Source: Bostrychus sinensis (taxonomy: Eukaryota; Chordata; Actinopteri; Gobiiformes; Eleotridae). From it: 64,000 nucleotides of DNA. The DNA is taken from NCBI GenBank assembly GCA_020698575.1, contig CM036242.1:13373124-13437123 (forward strand), given 5' to 3'. The position numbers and the translations under genes were made by a program. The notes beneath the pieces were generated by a model. That model saw nothing but the letters and a program-made list of their open reading frames with translations, ran no database searches and was not told the origin of the DNA. Positions 54,445 through 64,000 of this stretch are shown here, piece after piece (the first letter of the stretch is position 1; the number at the start of each line of letters is the position of its first letter).

Positions 54445-56090
54445 CCATAAAACAATGTCAAATATTGATGATATTTCTCTTCCCTGCCTCTAGAATGAAT
54501 AGCCCCATCCTCCCTGCAGTTTTGATGAATGTTTGTTATTGCCTTCCCCTCTCGTTGTCTTTCTGTTGTCATTTTCACCGTCTAGCAAGTCGCACAGCCA
54601 TTTTGTGCACTTCTTTTCAGCTACCAAAAGTGGTTGTTATGGTATCTAACTTCTAACACTCAGAAGAATAAGAGATAGAAGTAAGGCTAAAAATAATGCC
54701 CAAGGTTTTGATTCATGAATCAACCTATTTTATCTTGTTCAGAAAATTTGCCTTGCATTTTCTCAACATATTGTTGCATAGATTTAAAAATGTCATTTCT
54801 GTTGTAAAAACTGGTTAAAATACATTTACCAGACAGGAGTCATAGCCTTCATTGCTAAAACAACAGGAATGACCTTTTTCTTTCTCTAACAATGAAAAGG
54901 GTTGAATGTTAGGTGTCTGGCAGTTTGGCATATGCCAGTAAGATTGTGGTGCCACAAAGTTGCAGCATTCCTTGTGGCAGATATCAGGTTTTGGCATACT
55001 GTATAGCACTTTTCAAAAACAAAGTTTACAGAGTACTGAACAGCAAAAAGCACAAAGTAAAAAAATAAAATCAACAAGAGAACATATTGACATATTGACA
55101 GGCGGGCAATCAGAGGTCTATCATGTGCCTTCTCAAATCTTGTATCTTCAGTGGCTCAGTGATGGGCGTCCAGGCCGAATGATTTAGTTTACTCCTAGAA
55201 GTAGACATAAAGGGCAGATTTGGACATGCAGAAATTCTGTGAAATTCCTGAGGATTTTCTTGGCCCTTAAGCCAGGGTTTAATGCAGGGCTTAGTGATTG
55301 TGCAGTATATGTATAGAACAAATAATATTCATCATGGAGTGAAGGAAATGACTTCCTATTCAAAAGGGTGTTCTGGTTACTCACTCCACTCGCTAGCACT
55401 GCACATTATGAACATACAGTATATTAATCTGAAGCCCCAAGCTTTTTTTTTTTTTTTTTCCAAATGTGAAATTCTATGAAATTATTCCCACACCACTACT
55501 TTATATATAATAAGTGAGTAGTTACATCATCTACAAAATACTCCTAAAAGACCATAATGTTCATTCCATAAATTATTTAATTTGGCAACTATAAGATGTA
55601 TAGTTTTATATGTATTATGGAGAACATTTTACATTTGTCAAGATTCAGTAGAATCAAGTAAAGGGTGTTCCCCAAGATATAAAAAAGATGTGCCAACAAC
55701 ATCAGAGAACATAACTTTATTTACTGTCTCATTATCAATGCTCATCATTAACAAGATTCAAGGTGAAATATAGAACAATATAATATGTAAAACTGAAAGT
55801 CGTTGACGTCTTCACTGATGTCACTGCTGCTTTTAAAATAAACCCATGCGATACATAAAAAAATAAAATAAAAAAAAACTCCATTTAAATAGCTTTTATG
55901 TCAGACAGACAAAAAACATTTGAACAAAAATACTGGCATGGATAGAAAGATGGGTAAAAGTACAAAAATGTGCATGGGCATTTTTACTATATATCTACTC
56001 CAGCAAAGCAGGGCTGATAAAAGTAAAGGTATTTGTAACCACTGCAAAGTTGAATTTTCTTCATTTATTACATGCAGTATACATCTATGA
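54445..56090. other. intergenic DNA, no gene seen
   Basis: Mostly AT-rich; T tract 55443-55459, A-rich 55856-55878. Nothing recognised. Confidence 0.42.
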
Positions 56091-56097
56091 TGCTAGC

Positions 56098-56118
56098 TCC
56101 CAACAGCAGGGGGAGGCC
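56098..56118 (-). promoter_or_regulatory. weak CTCF-like motif
   Basis: CCAACAGCAGGGGGAGGCC resembles the CTCF core in the opposite orientation to the motifs inside the family B repeats. It lies outside any repeat I recognise. Low confidence. Confidence 0.25.
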
Positions 56119-56119
56119 T

Positions 56120-56875
56120 GGACAGACTACACTGGATGCAGCGGGAGGGAGAAGTATCTTTGGACTCTGGGGGTAACTTGTTTTGCTCTATAACAAACTA
56201 GAGACAATGTTAACGCTGTGGCAGTGATAAATAAAGTTGTTTTTTTATTCAATTTTGTTAAGTGGAGATTTAGAAGAAATATTTAGTTTTAATTGCTGCT
56301 GTGTGAAGGGAATATTGCTGTTCATAAGCAACTTAATTGTCTTAAGTGTGCAAATGTTTTTGCACTTTTTTCATATAGCAGTATAAAGTAAAAGTGTGCA
56401 ATACACTACATTTAAAGGCATACTTGAATGTTGTGCATATACTTTGATTAATCACTATTACAATAATTTTCCAGTAATTGCTTAGACTCTACAGTCTAAG
56501 TAAATGCACAAATTCTAAAACTTTACAGCCAGAGAGCAATAACTCAGCCCACATCGGCACAACTCCACAAACATTCTCACCACCACACATTTATCACAAC
56601 ACAGTGTTTTGCAAAATCTAAAACACAATTATCTGCTTTTGAAACACCAGTCCAAACAGAAACTCTCTTTGTTACAACCTAAACTCTGTCTACCAAAATG
56701 TTACACTCTCTTACTAAAGTCCATAGACCTGAAACACATCAGACAGAAAATAACACAAAGAAAAGAAGTGAAGACACATCAGAGACAGACTCAGAGGAAG
56801 AGATTACTGCTTAAGTCTGAACCAGGTCCTGATCCAGATCAGCTCTAAGCTAAAACACTGCGAAACACAACTTAG
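56120..56875. other. intergenic DNA, no gene seen
   Basis: 56520-56870 is AC-rich and may be a decayed outer part of the neighbouring foldback repeat. No gene. Confidence 0.4.
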
Positions 56876-56877
56876 AT

Positions 56878-58728
56878 TACTTCTCTTTAGCTCATTTACT
56901 AAAATCTGGGTCCATTTAATCCCCCTCTTCAAAATTATATTTATATTATATATGCCTAATGCTATATGCTTATTAGAGACACACAGTTTCACTAAACTCA
57001 CTTTGTTTGACCAATACAATAGTCTTGTTCACACATGGAAAGTGATCTGGGTCAAAATGTTGGGTCTTTAATTAAAAACTTGAACTTAGCTGCAAAAATC
57101 TGACTTTTGTGAGCCCTCAGCATCTGATTAGAAAGAAATGACTGCTGTTTCATTGTTTTCTCACAGGAATCCAACAGAGAAAAGGGTCTCGACATGAGGG
57201 GCAGGATGCAATATAAAGTGTTCTTACAGTAAAACTATATAGCTTTTCATTGTTTTTTATAAAGAAAAAAAAAATCATAAGGACTGAGGACACCTGTGTA
57301 CAGTGAGGTTCGATGTGTCACTCAAAATAATTTTTCCAGCAGCCATCATAAGAGGAGATATACTATACATACTCATAATATATTACACCATTGTTACCAG
57401 AGCTCTCACTGATATAGCTGAATATGCCAACTTTATAAAGCCAATTTTCCTTGCTTCAGTTTGCTGTAATGGTAGTGGTAATTTCTGACACATGCAGTTT
57501 ACAAACATACGCTGTCACCTGGACCCTCTCCTGAAATCTTCAGAAGGGGCTCTTTGTTTAGTTTTTCTCAATTGCTTTAACACATCTCTCCATTCAGAAT
57601 TTGCAAAACAGGTCAAACAGAAAATCCAAACATGATTTCAGGTTCTCAAAACAAAAATTGCAAAATGTTGTTCTGTAATCAAAACTCTTAAAATATCCCC
57701 CCAAAGCAGGTTTTTGCTTCAAAATGATTAAACTCCAATCAGGAGACTTCATGTGCATTTTCACTCTTATCACACAGCAGCTCAGACTCTAAGTCCTGCT
57801 CTCAGTAACTGCAGCTCTCACTGATTTACTGCAGTAAGTATCTGGGTTCATACCTCACACAAATGAATGAACAGGAAACTACGAATAAGTTCACTGCCTA
57901 AAACCTGACCATATTTTTACAATGCAAAGACATTTATGTAAGTAAGTAGAGAATGTGTATTTTGTGGATTTCTGTACTGTACTGTACATTATTTGACAAC
58001 AGTTTGGTTACTGTGATGTGCTGTAAACCCGCAGTGGTGTATTCTTTACGTAGTCTGTCAGAAATTACCATTACAGTAACAGAAAACTGAAGCAAGAGAC
58101 ATTTGCTTTATTCTTCAGGCTGACATATTTAGCAATGTCACTGGGAGCACTGCTAACAATAAAAAATATATATATATTTTGAGAAATAAAAAGAGTATGT
58201 ATGTATATGTTTTTTTTTCTTCATTTGGTGGCTGCTAAGAAAACCCTCTTTAATGATGAATCCAACCTCACTGTAAACAGGTGTCCTCAGTCCACATTAT
58301 TTTTTTAAATAAAAAAAAACTATGGAAAAAAATGTTTTCTGAACCATACTGTACAACAATACTTTCCCCTTTGACTCCTGTGTGAAAACACTGAAACTGA
58401 AGTCATTTCCTTGTCATCAGATGCTGAGTGCTCACAAATGTTAGATTTTTGCAGCTATGTTTAAGTTTCTATATTCAAAGAAACAGCATTTTGACCAAAA
58501 TCCCTTTACATATGTGAACAAGACTGTTGTATTGGGCAAACAAAGTGATTTCAGTGAGGCTGTGAGTCTCTGTGTGAGAGCTGTGTGGAGATTTTTGAGA
58601 AAGAGTCTGAAAACTGTGTGAAATGATGAGAAATGTTCTAAATGATTTGCAAACAGAAAATCCTGTTGAAATATAAGTTTGAAGATAAAGATGAACTTGA
58701 ACCAGGTTTCAGTAAATGAGCTAAAACA
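56878..58728. repeat. long inverted (foldback) repeat
   Basis: The left arm of about 610 bp (56878-57490) is complementary, with mismatches and small gaps, to the right arm (about 58065-58728). Matching landmarks are TTTAGCTCATTTACT with its inverse at 58714-58728, GTCTTGTTCACA with 58513-58524, AGCTGCAAAAATCTGAC with 58443-58459, GGACTGAGGACACCTGT with 58279-58295, and GTAATTTCTGACA with 58056-58068. The loop holds repeat unit b. This looks like a foldback-type transposon or two inverted MITE copies. No coding sequence. Confidence 0.75.
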
Positions 58729-59945
58729 AATGAGAAAAACAGTAACATAAAAACAGATTTTAGGCACAGTCTTATTTGTTCATTCATTTGTGAAATGTCT
58801 GAACCCTAAATGCTCGCTGCAGTAAATCAGTGAGAGCTGCAGTTACTGAGAGCAGGACTCAGAGTCTGAGCTGCTGTGTGAATGAGTGAATGAGTGAAGT
58901 CACCTGATTGTAATTTGATCATTTTGATCTAAAAACTCGCATTTGGTCGATATGTTAAGAGATTTGATTCCAGAGAAAAACCTTTGTTTTGAGGACCTGA
59001 CATTCTGTTTGGGTTTTCTGTGTGACGTCTTTTGCAAATCACAATTCTGAATGGACTAATGTGTGGACTAATGTGTCCTGATGCCACGTGCACTGATGGA
59101 CACCCTTGTGCCTGAACATGGTGTTCGTTATAGACAATCTGTGACTAGCACAGCAGTCCAACAACAGAACACCATTCGGGTTCAGATTGGGGAGGCCGTT
59201 TCTCCCAATAACACCCCTCCAGGTACCACCTTTGCTGGGCACGTTGGCATTGAAGTCCCCCAGTAGAATGACAGAGTCCCCAGGCGAAGCACTTTCCAGC
59301 ACCCCAGGGACTCCAACAAGGCTGGGTATTCTACACTGCTGTTCGGCACGTAAGACGAGACAACAGTGAGAGACCTGTCCCTGACCTGAAAGGGCAGGCA
59401 TGCTCTCATTCACCGGAGAAAATTCCAACACATGTCGGCTGAGCTGGGGAGCTGTAAACAAGCCCACACCAGCCCGCTGCCTCTCACTCCAACTCCAGAG
59501 TAGAAGAGAGTCCAGCCTCTTTCAAGGAGTTGGGTTCCAGAGCCCAAACTGTGGTGGAGACGAGCCCGACTATCTCTAGTCGGTAACGCTCAACCATCCG
59601 CACAAGCTCAGGCTTCTTCCCCCCCAGCGAGGTGACATTCCATGTCCCCAGAGCCAGTTTCTGCGTCCAGAGATTGGGTCATCGAGGGCCCCGCCTTCAA
59701 CCACTGCACCGGCCCCTTACGACTCCTCTCGCAGGTGGTGGGTCCACGGGAGGACCACCCCACATTGTCCTTTCAGGCTAAGCCTGGCCGGGCCTCGTGG
59801 GAGAGACCTGACCACCAGGCACTTGCTTTCGAGCCCCAACCTCAGGCCTGGCTCCAGGGTGGCACCTGTGGGTGATGTAACTGGCCTCAATTTTGCTATC
59901 CTAATAAAGGGCACTAATATGTCCGAGTGAATGAGGAAAAACTGT
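57556..59945. repeat. second inverted pair (unit b), interrupted by LINE piece
   Basis: Unit b at 57556-57915 is in the loop of the foldback. Its inverse is at 58735-59062, continuing at 59921-59945 after a LINE insertion. Landmarks include CAGCAGCTCAGACTCT, GCAGCTCTCACTGATTTACTG and CACAAATGAATGAAC. The plus copy shows the uninterrupted target site, which confirms the insertion point. Confidence 0.72.
59079..59912 (-). pseudogene. LINE endonuclease-domain fragment
   Basis: Reading leftward on the minus strand, the frames spell an ORF segment upstream of and including the APE-type endonuclease of a fish non-LTR retrotransposon. Recognisable pieces are the N-terminal part near 59640, then APQLSRHVLEFSPVNE, SYVPNSSVEYPALLESLG and SVILLGDFNANV, in which GDFN is a catalytic-site motif. 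WRGVIGRNGLPNLNP, LDCCASHRLSITNTMF and CTWHQDT follow. At least two frameshifts break it (SYVPN lies in another frame than GDFN), and stop codons lie above. It stops right after WHQDT, before the final SDH motif and the reverse transcriptase. It is flanked by ACTAATGTGTCC (59067-59078) and ACTAATATGTCC (59913-59924), a likely target duplication. Inactive. Confidence 0.85.
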
Positions 59946-60480
59946 AAAAGAAACTACATTTTATATTTTATAAATTATATAATGTATTTTCTGCATATTT
60001 ACAACATTTTCTCTTGTTCTCAAACTGCATACAGTCCTCAAACTCTCCTCTCAAAAAGTACAAATGTAAAGAGTGTTTCAGATTTTTTTTGTGCAGTGTC
60101 TTGTTGGTGATGGACAGATTAATCAGTAAAGTGTAATTTTTAAAGAGTATACGTTTTTCACATAATGGCTGGTTTTGCTCATGTTCCCAGATGTTTTTAG
60201 ACTTAAGTATATAGTTTTGGAGTTTGTGTGTAGTTCTGCCACACTGGCTACAAGTTTCATAAAAGCATACACAAAATACTGCAATTACAACAAAACATGC
60301 AATTAATGGTGATTAAAATTGTTAATCATTGCCCAGCACTAATTCAATTCAATCAATCATAACTATTAGTATTTTTCTTTCATTTGCACACTAGGATTTT
60401 AAAATGAGATGGACTGCTCTGACTTGTGCTCTTGGTCTTATCTTGCCCTTTCTTGCTCTCTGTGTGTCCCGGTCATGCCA
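59946..60480. other. AT-rich DNA, possible outer foldback part
   Basis: Continues past the second b arm with related AT-rich style. No gene. Confidence 0.38.
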
Positions 60481-60489
60481 CTTCACCTC

Positions 60490-60960
60490 CTTGTGAATCT
60501 TTAAAGATATGTCTAAAATTAGGAATAGCTTGGTGGCTCGTTTGTGGTGTCCCACATGTGTTCTAAAGCCTGATATCCCTTTGTATTTTGACAAGCCTCT
60601 CCCTTTAAAACAAGACACAAAAGTCACAATGCCATGCCACAAACCCACTTTAGGCACCGCAGAAGTTAAGACATTTGACTTGGAAATTCTCAAAGTGACT
60701 TCAACGTCATGGGCCTTCCCGTTTCATCTGTCAACAACTCTCTCCCTTAAAAAAAACAAAAACAAAGTATTCTGCCTCTCTTATTGTCTGTTTAAACTTG
60801 CATGCCCCACCACAGCCTTCCACACACTCTATTCCCCCAACTGTCAGCCTGGAAGGTCTAAAAGCTCGTCTCGTCCACTGTTTCACATCAGAAACGGTTT
60901 GTGTGTTTGTCAGTTGTGGCTCTCTGAAAGAATGAAGTGAGTGAAAACACGGGGAAAAGT
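60490..60960. promoter_or_regulatory. weak regulatory candidate
   Basis: Repeat-free, moderately balanced stretch (GCTTGGTGGCTCGTTTGTGG, CAACGTCATGGGCC). Overlapping frames of 100-143 codons on both strands have no recognised domain. Confidence 0.25.
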
Positions 60961-61068
60961 GGAGGCAAAACAACATATGGACTTTATGACGAGTGTGGAA
61001 AGCGACAGGACACGCTTTCTGTGATGAGAGGGGAAGGGGAGGGTTCAAAGACACACACAATATGACAC

Positions 61069-61099
<31 letters not shown>

Positions 61100-61251
61100 C
61101 ATAGGCCAGTCGATACGCACTTCCTGATGGGCCCTGTCTGACTGGTGCAGCTTAACAAATGCATCTGAAGGATAGGCATCAATTATTCAATCCTCTTGGT
61201 TTGGAGAATTTGTGTGTGTGAAATAGGGGCTGCAAGGGGGTGCAGGGCATA

Positions 61252-61289
61252 GGGGGGGGGGGGGGGGCGGGGGGGGGGGGGGGGGGGGG
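61252..61289. repeat. G tract (16 G, one C, 21 G)
   Basis: Thirty-seven of 38 bases are G on the plus strand, preceded by further G runs (61225-61247). It can fold as a G-quadruplex. The length may be affected by sequencing error. Confidence 0.9.
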
Positions 61290-61294
61290 TTCAA

Positions 61295-61450
61295 ACAACT
61301 CCCTTAAGGTTAGGCCCATTTGAAAAGCGAGCCCGGGCTAAACGCCAGACACAGGCGATACGAGCTCTGCACTCGTCCGAGGGGAATTTGGACTGTGAAA
61401 AAGAATGATTTGCACTGAATCCTGTGAAGACATGGATAGGAGCCGGGGGA
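61295..61450. promoter_or_regulatory. candidate regulatory block
   Basis: GAAAAGCGAGCCCGGGC, CACAGGCGATACGAGCTC and GCACTCGTCCGAGGGG form a CpG-bearing, repeat-free stretch directly beside the G tract. Confidence 0.3.
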
Positions 61451-61750
61451 GGGGCTTTATGTTACATGGGACATAAATAACATACTGTGTCTGGTTATAT
61501 CAAGGCTTTCAACATTTCAACATTCATCCTTCTAGTTTTTGATTCGATAGTGCTGGTCCCAAATGAGCAGAGGTTAGTAACCATGTTGTTTTTTCAAAGT
61601 CATTTAAGTATTTTTAAAGACTTTCAGAGTGCAAAAAACTAAAAACAAAACAAAAAAAAAACAAAACAAAACAAACATGTCCTGTGTTTTCAGTCATATA
61701 ACTTAGTTGATTTCCAAAAACATTTAAGACACGCAGCTACTCAGAAGAGT
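61451..61750. other. intergenic DNA, no gene seen
   Basis: AT-rich with CAAAA runs (61640-61676). Nothing recognised. Confidence 0.4.
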
Positions 61751-61756
61751 ATAGTT

Positions 61757-62147
61757 GGTAACACTATACTTATTACTATATACTATACATACTCATTATT
61801 TTGCACTACACTTGACACTACAACAAAACTACAGTGAAACGCACAGTGTGACACACAGTGTAACAAACTGTAATAACATGTACTTATGTTCTATAAAAAT
61901 GTTGTGTACTTACAGTTTCCGGGTTCTAATGTAATAGAAAATACTTGTAATTGTGTAATGCACTACACTGACAAAGTGAATTTTACCATCTTAAAGTCAA
62001 TTTACTGTTTCTGCTTTTTTGCACACAATATGTCCTTTTGTAAGTACAGCATATTGACATAATATTACAGTTTGTTACAGCATGTGTTACAAAGTAGTAA
62101 CATACACTGTATTAAGTGTAGTGTAAAGTGTTATAGTCTATATTATC
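61757..62147. repeat. possible MITE
   Basis: GGTAACACTATACTTATTAC at the left is partly complementary to AGTGTAAAGTGTTATAGTC at the right (62118-62140). Internal GTGTAACAAACTGTAATAAC (61858) is inverse to TATTACAGTTTGTTACAGC (62061-62079). Diverged, uncertain. Confidence 0.4.
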
Positions 62148-62200
62148 AAATAATAGGTTCTATCTAACTATCCACACTGAAAAATCTATTTTATGTATGC

Positions 62201-62253
62201 CTATGTATGTATGTATGTATGTATGTATGTATGTATGTATGTAGGTATGTATG
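62201..62253. repeat. (TATG)n microsatellite
   Basis: About thirteen tetranucleotide units with one GTAG variant near 62241. Confidence 0.93.
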
Positions 62254-62254
62254 C

Positions 62255-63220
62255 CCTTCCTACAGCAATCCTCTCCATTTATCCAGTCTTGGGATTGGCA
62301 CACATTTTGGCTAGAGTTGCTCCCACACCAAAATAAGTTAGTGAAATTACATCCTGGATGTTTTAATTGGCTGATTTGAAATAATATTAATAATATTACA
62401 GTCCGCTTTCTTCTGTGAGCATCCCTCACCTTCCCTGCCCTTCCATGTAAAGAAGTAAAAATGAACTGAGATATAGACAGCAGTTTACAGATACACACAT
62501 TCCCTATGGTATGCATAACAACAGGTGTGGGGGTTTCAATTTTGTGCTAATTCATTTTTAATCAAAATCCTGCATATTATACCTTTAAGAAGATTTATCT
62601 TCTGGCATCCAAGAAAGTGCTTACAATGTGTGACGCTGAACAGGGGAGTGACGCCCTGACACATGTTGCTAGGACACAAGCATCACAAATGCTGCAGCCG
62701 TCTTGTTTGTGAACTGTATAAGTGTGTTAGTGTGTAGGGAGTGAGTGTGTGGATATGCATGTGTGTGAGTGTGCGTGTGTGAGAGTGATAACCTGCCAAG
62801 GAGACTCAAAAGAGGCAGCTAATGGACTCCAACCGCGGAGTGCTTGTCACACAAACATTTCTGCTGTCACAGCAGTTTATCACACATAACACAATGAGAC
62901 GCCCCCTGCTCGGACACACACACACCCATACACACCCAGTGCACACACAGGTCCCACAGCAGCCATTTGTCCCAGAGAGTGGAGGGGAGGGAGAGAGGGG
63001 CCGAGAACAAAGGAGAAAAGACAGTCAGAGAGAATACTTGTGTTTCTCACTTGTTTTAGCAAATCTGATATGACAGTGAAGAAGAAAGCTTCTAACCACC
63101 ACACAGCTCCTCACTAAAGACATTTGACCGTTTTATCAAGGTGTGACTGACTGGATAGACAGCTGGAATAAAATGCCACTTTCAGCCTTTTATGAAACAC
63201 ATTGCAGTTTTATTAACATT
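62255..63220. other. intergenic DNA, weak regulatory signal
   Basis: 62600-62880 is fairly balanced (GAACAGGGGAGTGACGCC, GGACTCCAACCGCGGAGTGC) between GT-rich and CA-rich runs. No gene. Confidence 0.33.
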
Positions 63221-63224
63221 AATA

Positions 63225-63356
63225 TTGATACAGCCCTGCGACAAGCTGGCCCCTGTCCAGGGTGTACCCCGCCTACGGCCCAAAGTTGCTGGGATAGGCT
63301 CCAGTCACCTGCGACCCCTAACGGGAATAAGCGGTAGAAAATGGATGGATGGATAA
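63225..63356 (+). repeat. L2/SINE-type repeat end, best copy
   Basis: CCCTGTCCAGGGTGTACCCC, GGCCCAAAGTTGCTGGGATA, CACCTGCGACCCCTAACGGG and AGCGGTAGAAAATGGATGG, ending in a GGAT repeat. This is the classic 3' end shared by many teleost LINE2-like elements and their SINEs. It identifies the genome as fish. Confidence 0.82.
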
Positions 63357-63479
63357 TATTGATACCTCCAGAGTTGTTTTCAAACTATACCATAAATCTG
63401 TCATAGTGTTCATAATGCTGGCAAATCTTTGCTAAATGATAAAAAAATATGACTTGTGTGGACTGGACAGTGTGATGGA

Positions 63480-63990
63480 CAGCATGTGTTGAGGAAACGT
63501 GTTCATAATTAACGTCCACTAAGAAAGTGGCTCAGTAGCGCTACTCACAGGACTCCGCGCACACACCTACACACACACACCCACACACACACAAACGTGC
63601 ACACCAGATAACAGCTTTAATTCTTTTAGAATGAGCATAAAGGCTGTAATAAGATTACTCCTCAAATCACTAGAATTTCTCGAATCCTTTTGTAAATCAG
63701 TCAGTTAAAACTGATGGTTCTGCTGCTGTCCTGTATTGAGTGGTTATGCATCATTTTCCTAATGAAAGTGGGAAAAAGTAGCTTTGATCAGTTGCAGTGT
63801 GGTCCATATAACCCCATGATTACTTTATTTAGAGCATTAGCCGAACCTGTAATGAAGCCAATCAGGTTTTAAGTTAGTATCTGCTGGATAATCACTGGCC
63901 TCAGGTAAAAAGTGTGTAAGTAAACCAGTCAGCAATTAAATACTTATCTCTGGCACAAACAGTTTTGTCTTTTGTTCCTGTAGAGCTGTT
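63480..63990. promoter_or_regulatory. candidate regulatory block
   Basis: Repeat-free apart from a CA run (63563-63592). 63610-63720 and 63760-63960 have TTTAATTCTTTTAGAATGAG, CTGTAATAAGATTACTCC, GAAGCCAATCAGG and CAGCAATTAAATAC. Runs off the right edge. Confidence 0.3.
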
Positions 63991-64000
63991 GCAATGTATT

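Noticed and set aside
1..64000. A new multi-gene system, operon or integrated phage
   Set aside because: Vertebrate sequence signatures throughout, no clustered coding genes, and repeats belong to fish transposon types. The notable content is regulatory and transposon structure rather than a gene system.

Overview
This window looks like nuclear DNA from a ray-finned (teleost) fish. It is AT-rich, full of CA/GT microsatellites and decayed fish-type SINEs, LINEs and miniature inverted-repeat transposons. It holds one recognisable host protein-coding piece: the first coding exon of a teashirt-family zinc-finger gene on the minus strand at 11766-11805. It reads MPRRKQQAPRRAA and then splits a codon at a GT donor, which is the exon-1 pattern of vertebrate TSHZ genes. 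Arg10 argues against tshz2 and Ala12 favours tshz3 over tshz1, so I call it tshz3-like and leave open tshz1 and the a/b copy. No exon 2 (the roughly 1,000-residue remainder in this family) lies downstream, so the intron runs off the left edge.

Layout: 1-11765 is the 3' side, the partial first intron. It holds blocks that look like conserved regulatory elements between old transposons. 11806-13960 is the 5' UTR, promoter and a CpG-rich shore. On the plus strand, from about 13 kb, splice signals suggest a divergent non-coding transcript with candidate exons ending at 13231, at 13333-13390 and at 30231-30304. From 14 kb to the right edge there is about 50 kb of upstream gene-free DNA. It has further regulatory-looking blocks (notably 23.7, 27.7-28.1, 30.0, 35.4-36.3, 43.4, 50.5-50.9, 52.5 and 54.1-54.4 kb) separated by repeats.

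Mobile DNA: two related TTAA-flanked MITE families occur about nine times, and one of them carries a CTCF-like motif in the same orientation at 5.2, 20.2 and 27.1 kb. There is a 356-bp hAT element with an 8-bp target duplication (31056-31411). A 0.75-kb transposon at 40.1-40.9 kb has a self-palindromic end and a short basic exon. A Tc1-type MITE lies at 51.4-51.9 kb and a LINE 3' end at 38.9-39.35 kb. A complex foldback repeat at 56.9-59.9 kb is interrupted by an internal fragment of a LINE endonuclease gene.

Interpretation: this is the promoter-proximal part of a developmental-regulator gene desert. The regulatory calls rest on composition and motifs only; conservation cannot be seen from one sequence. 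I found no CRISPR array, operon, phage or new multi-gene system.
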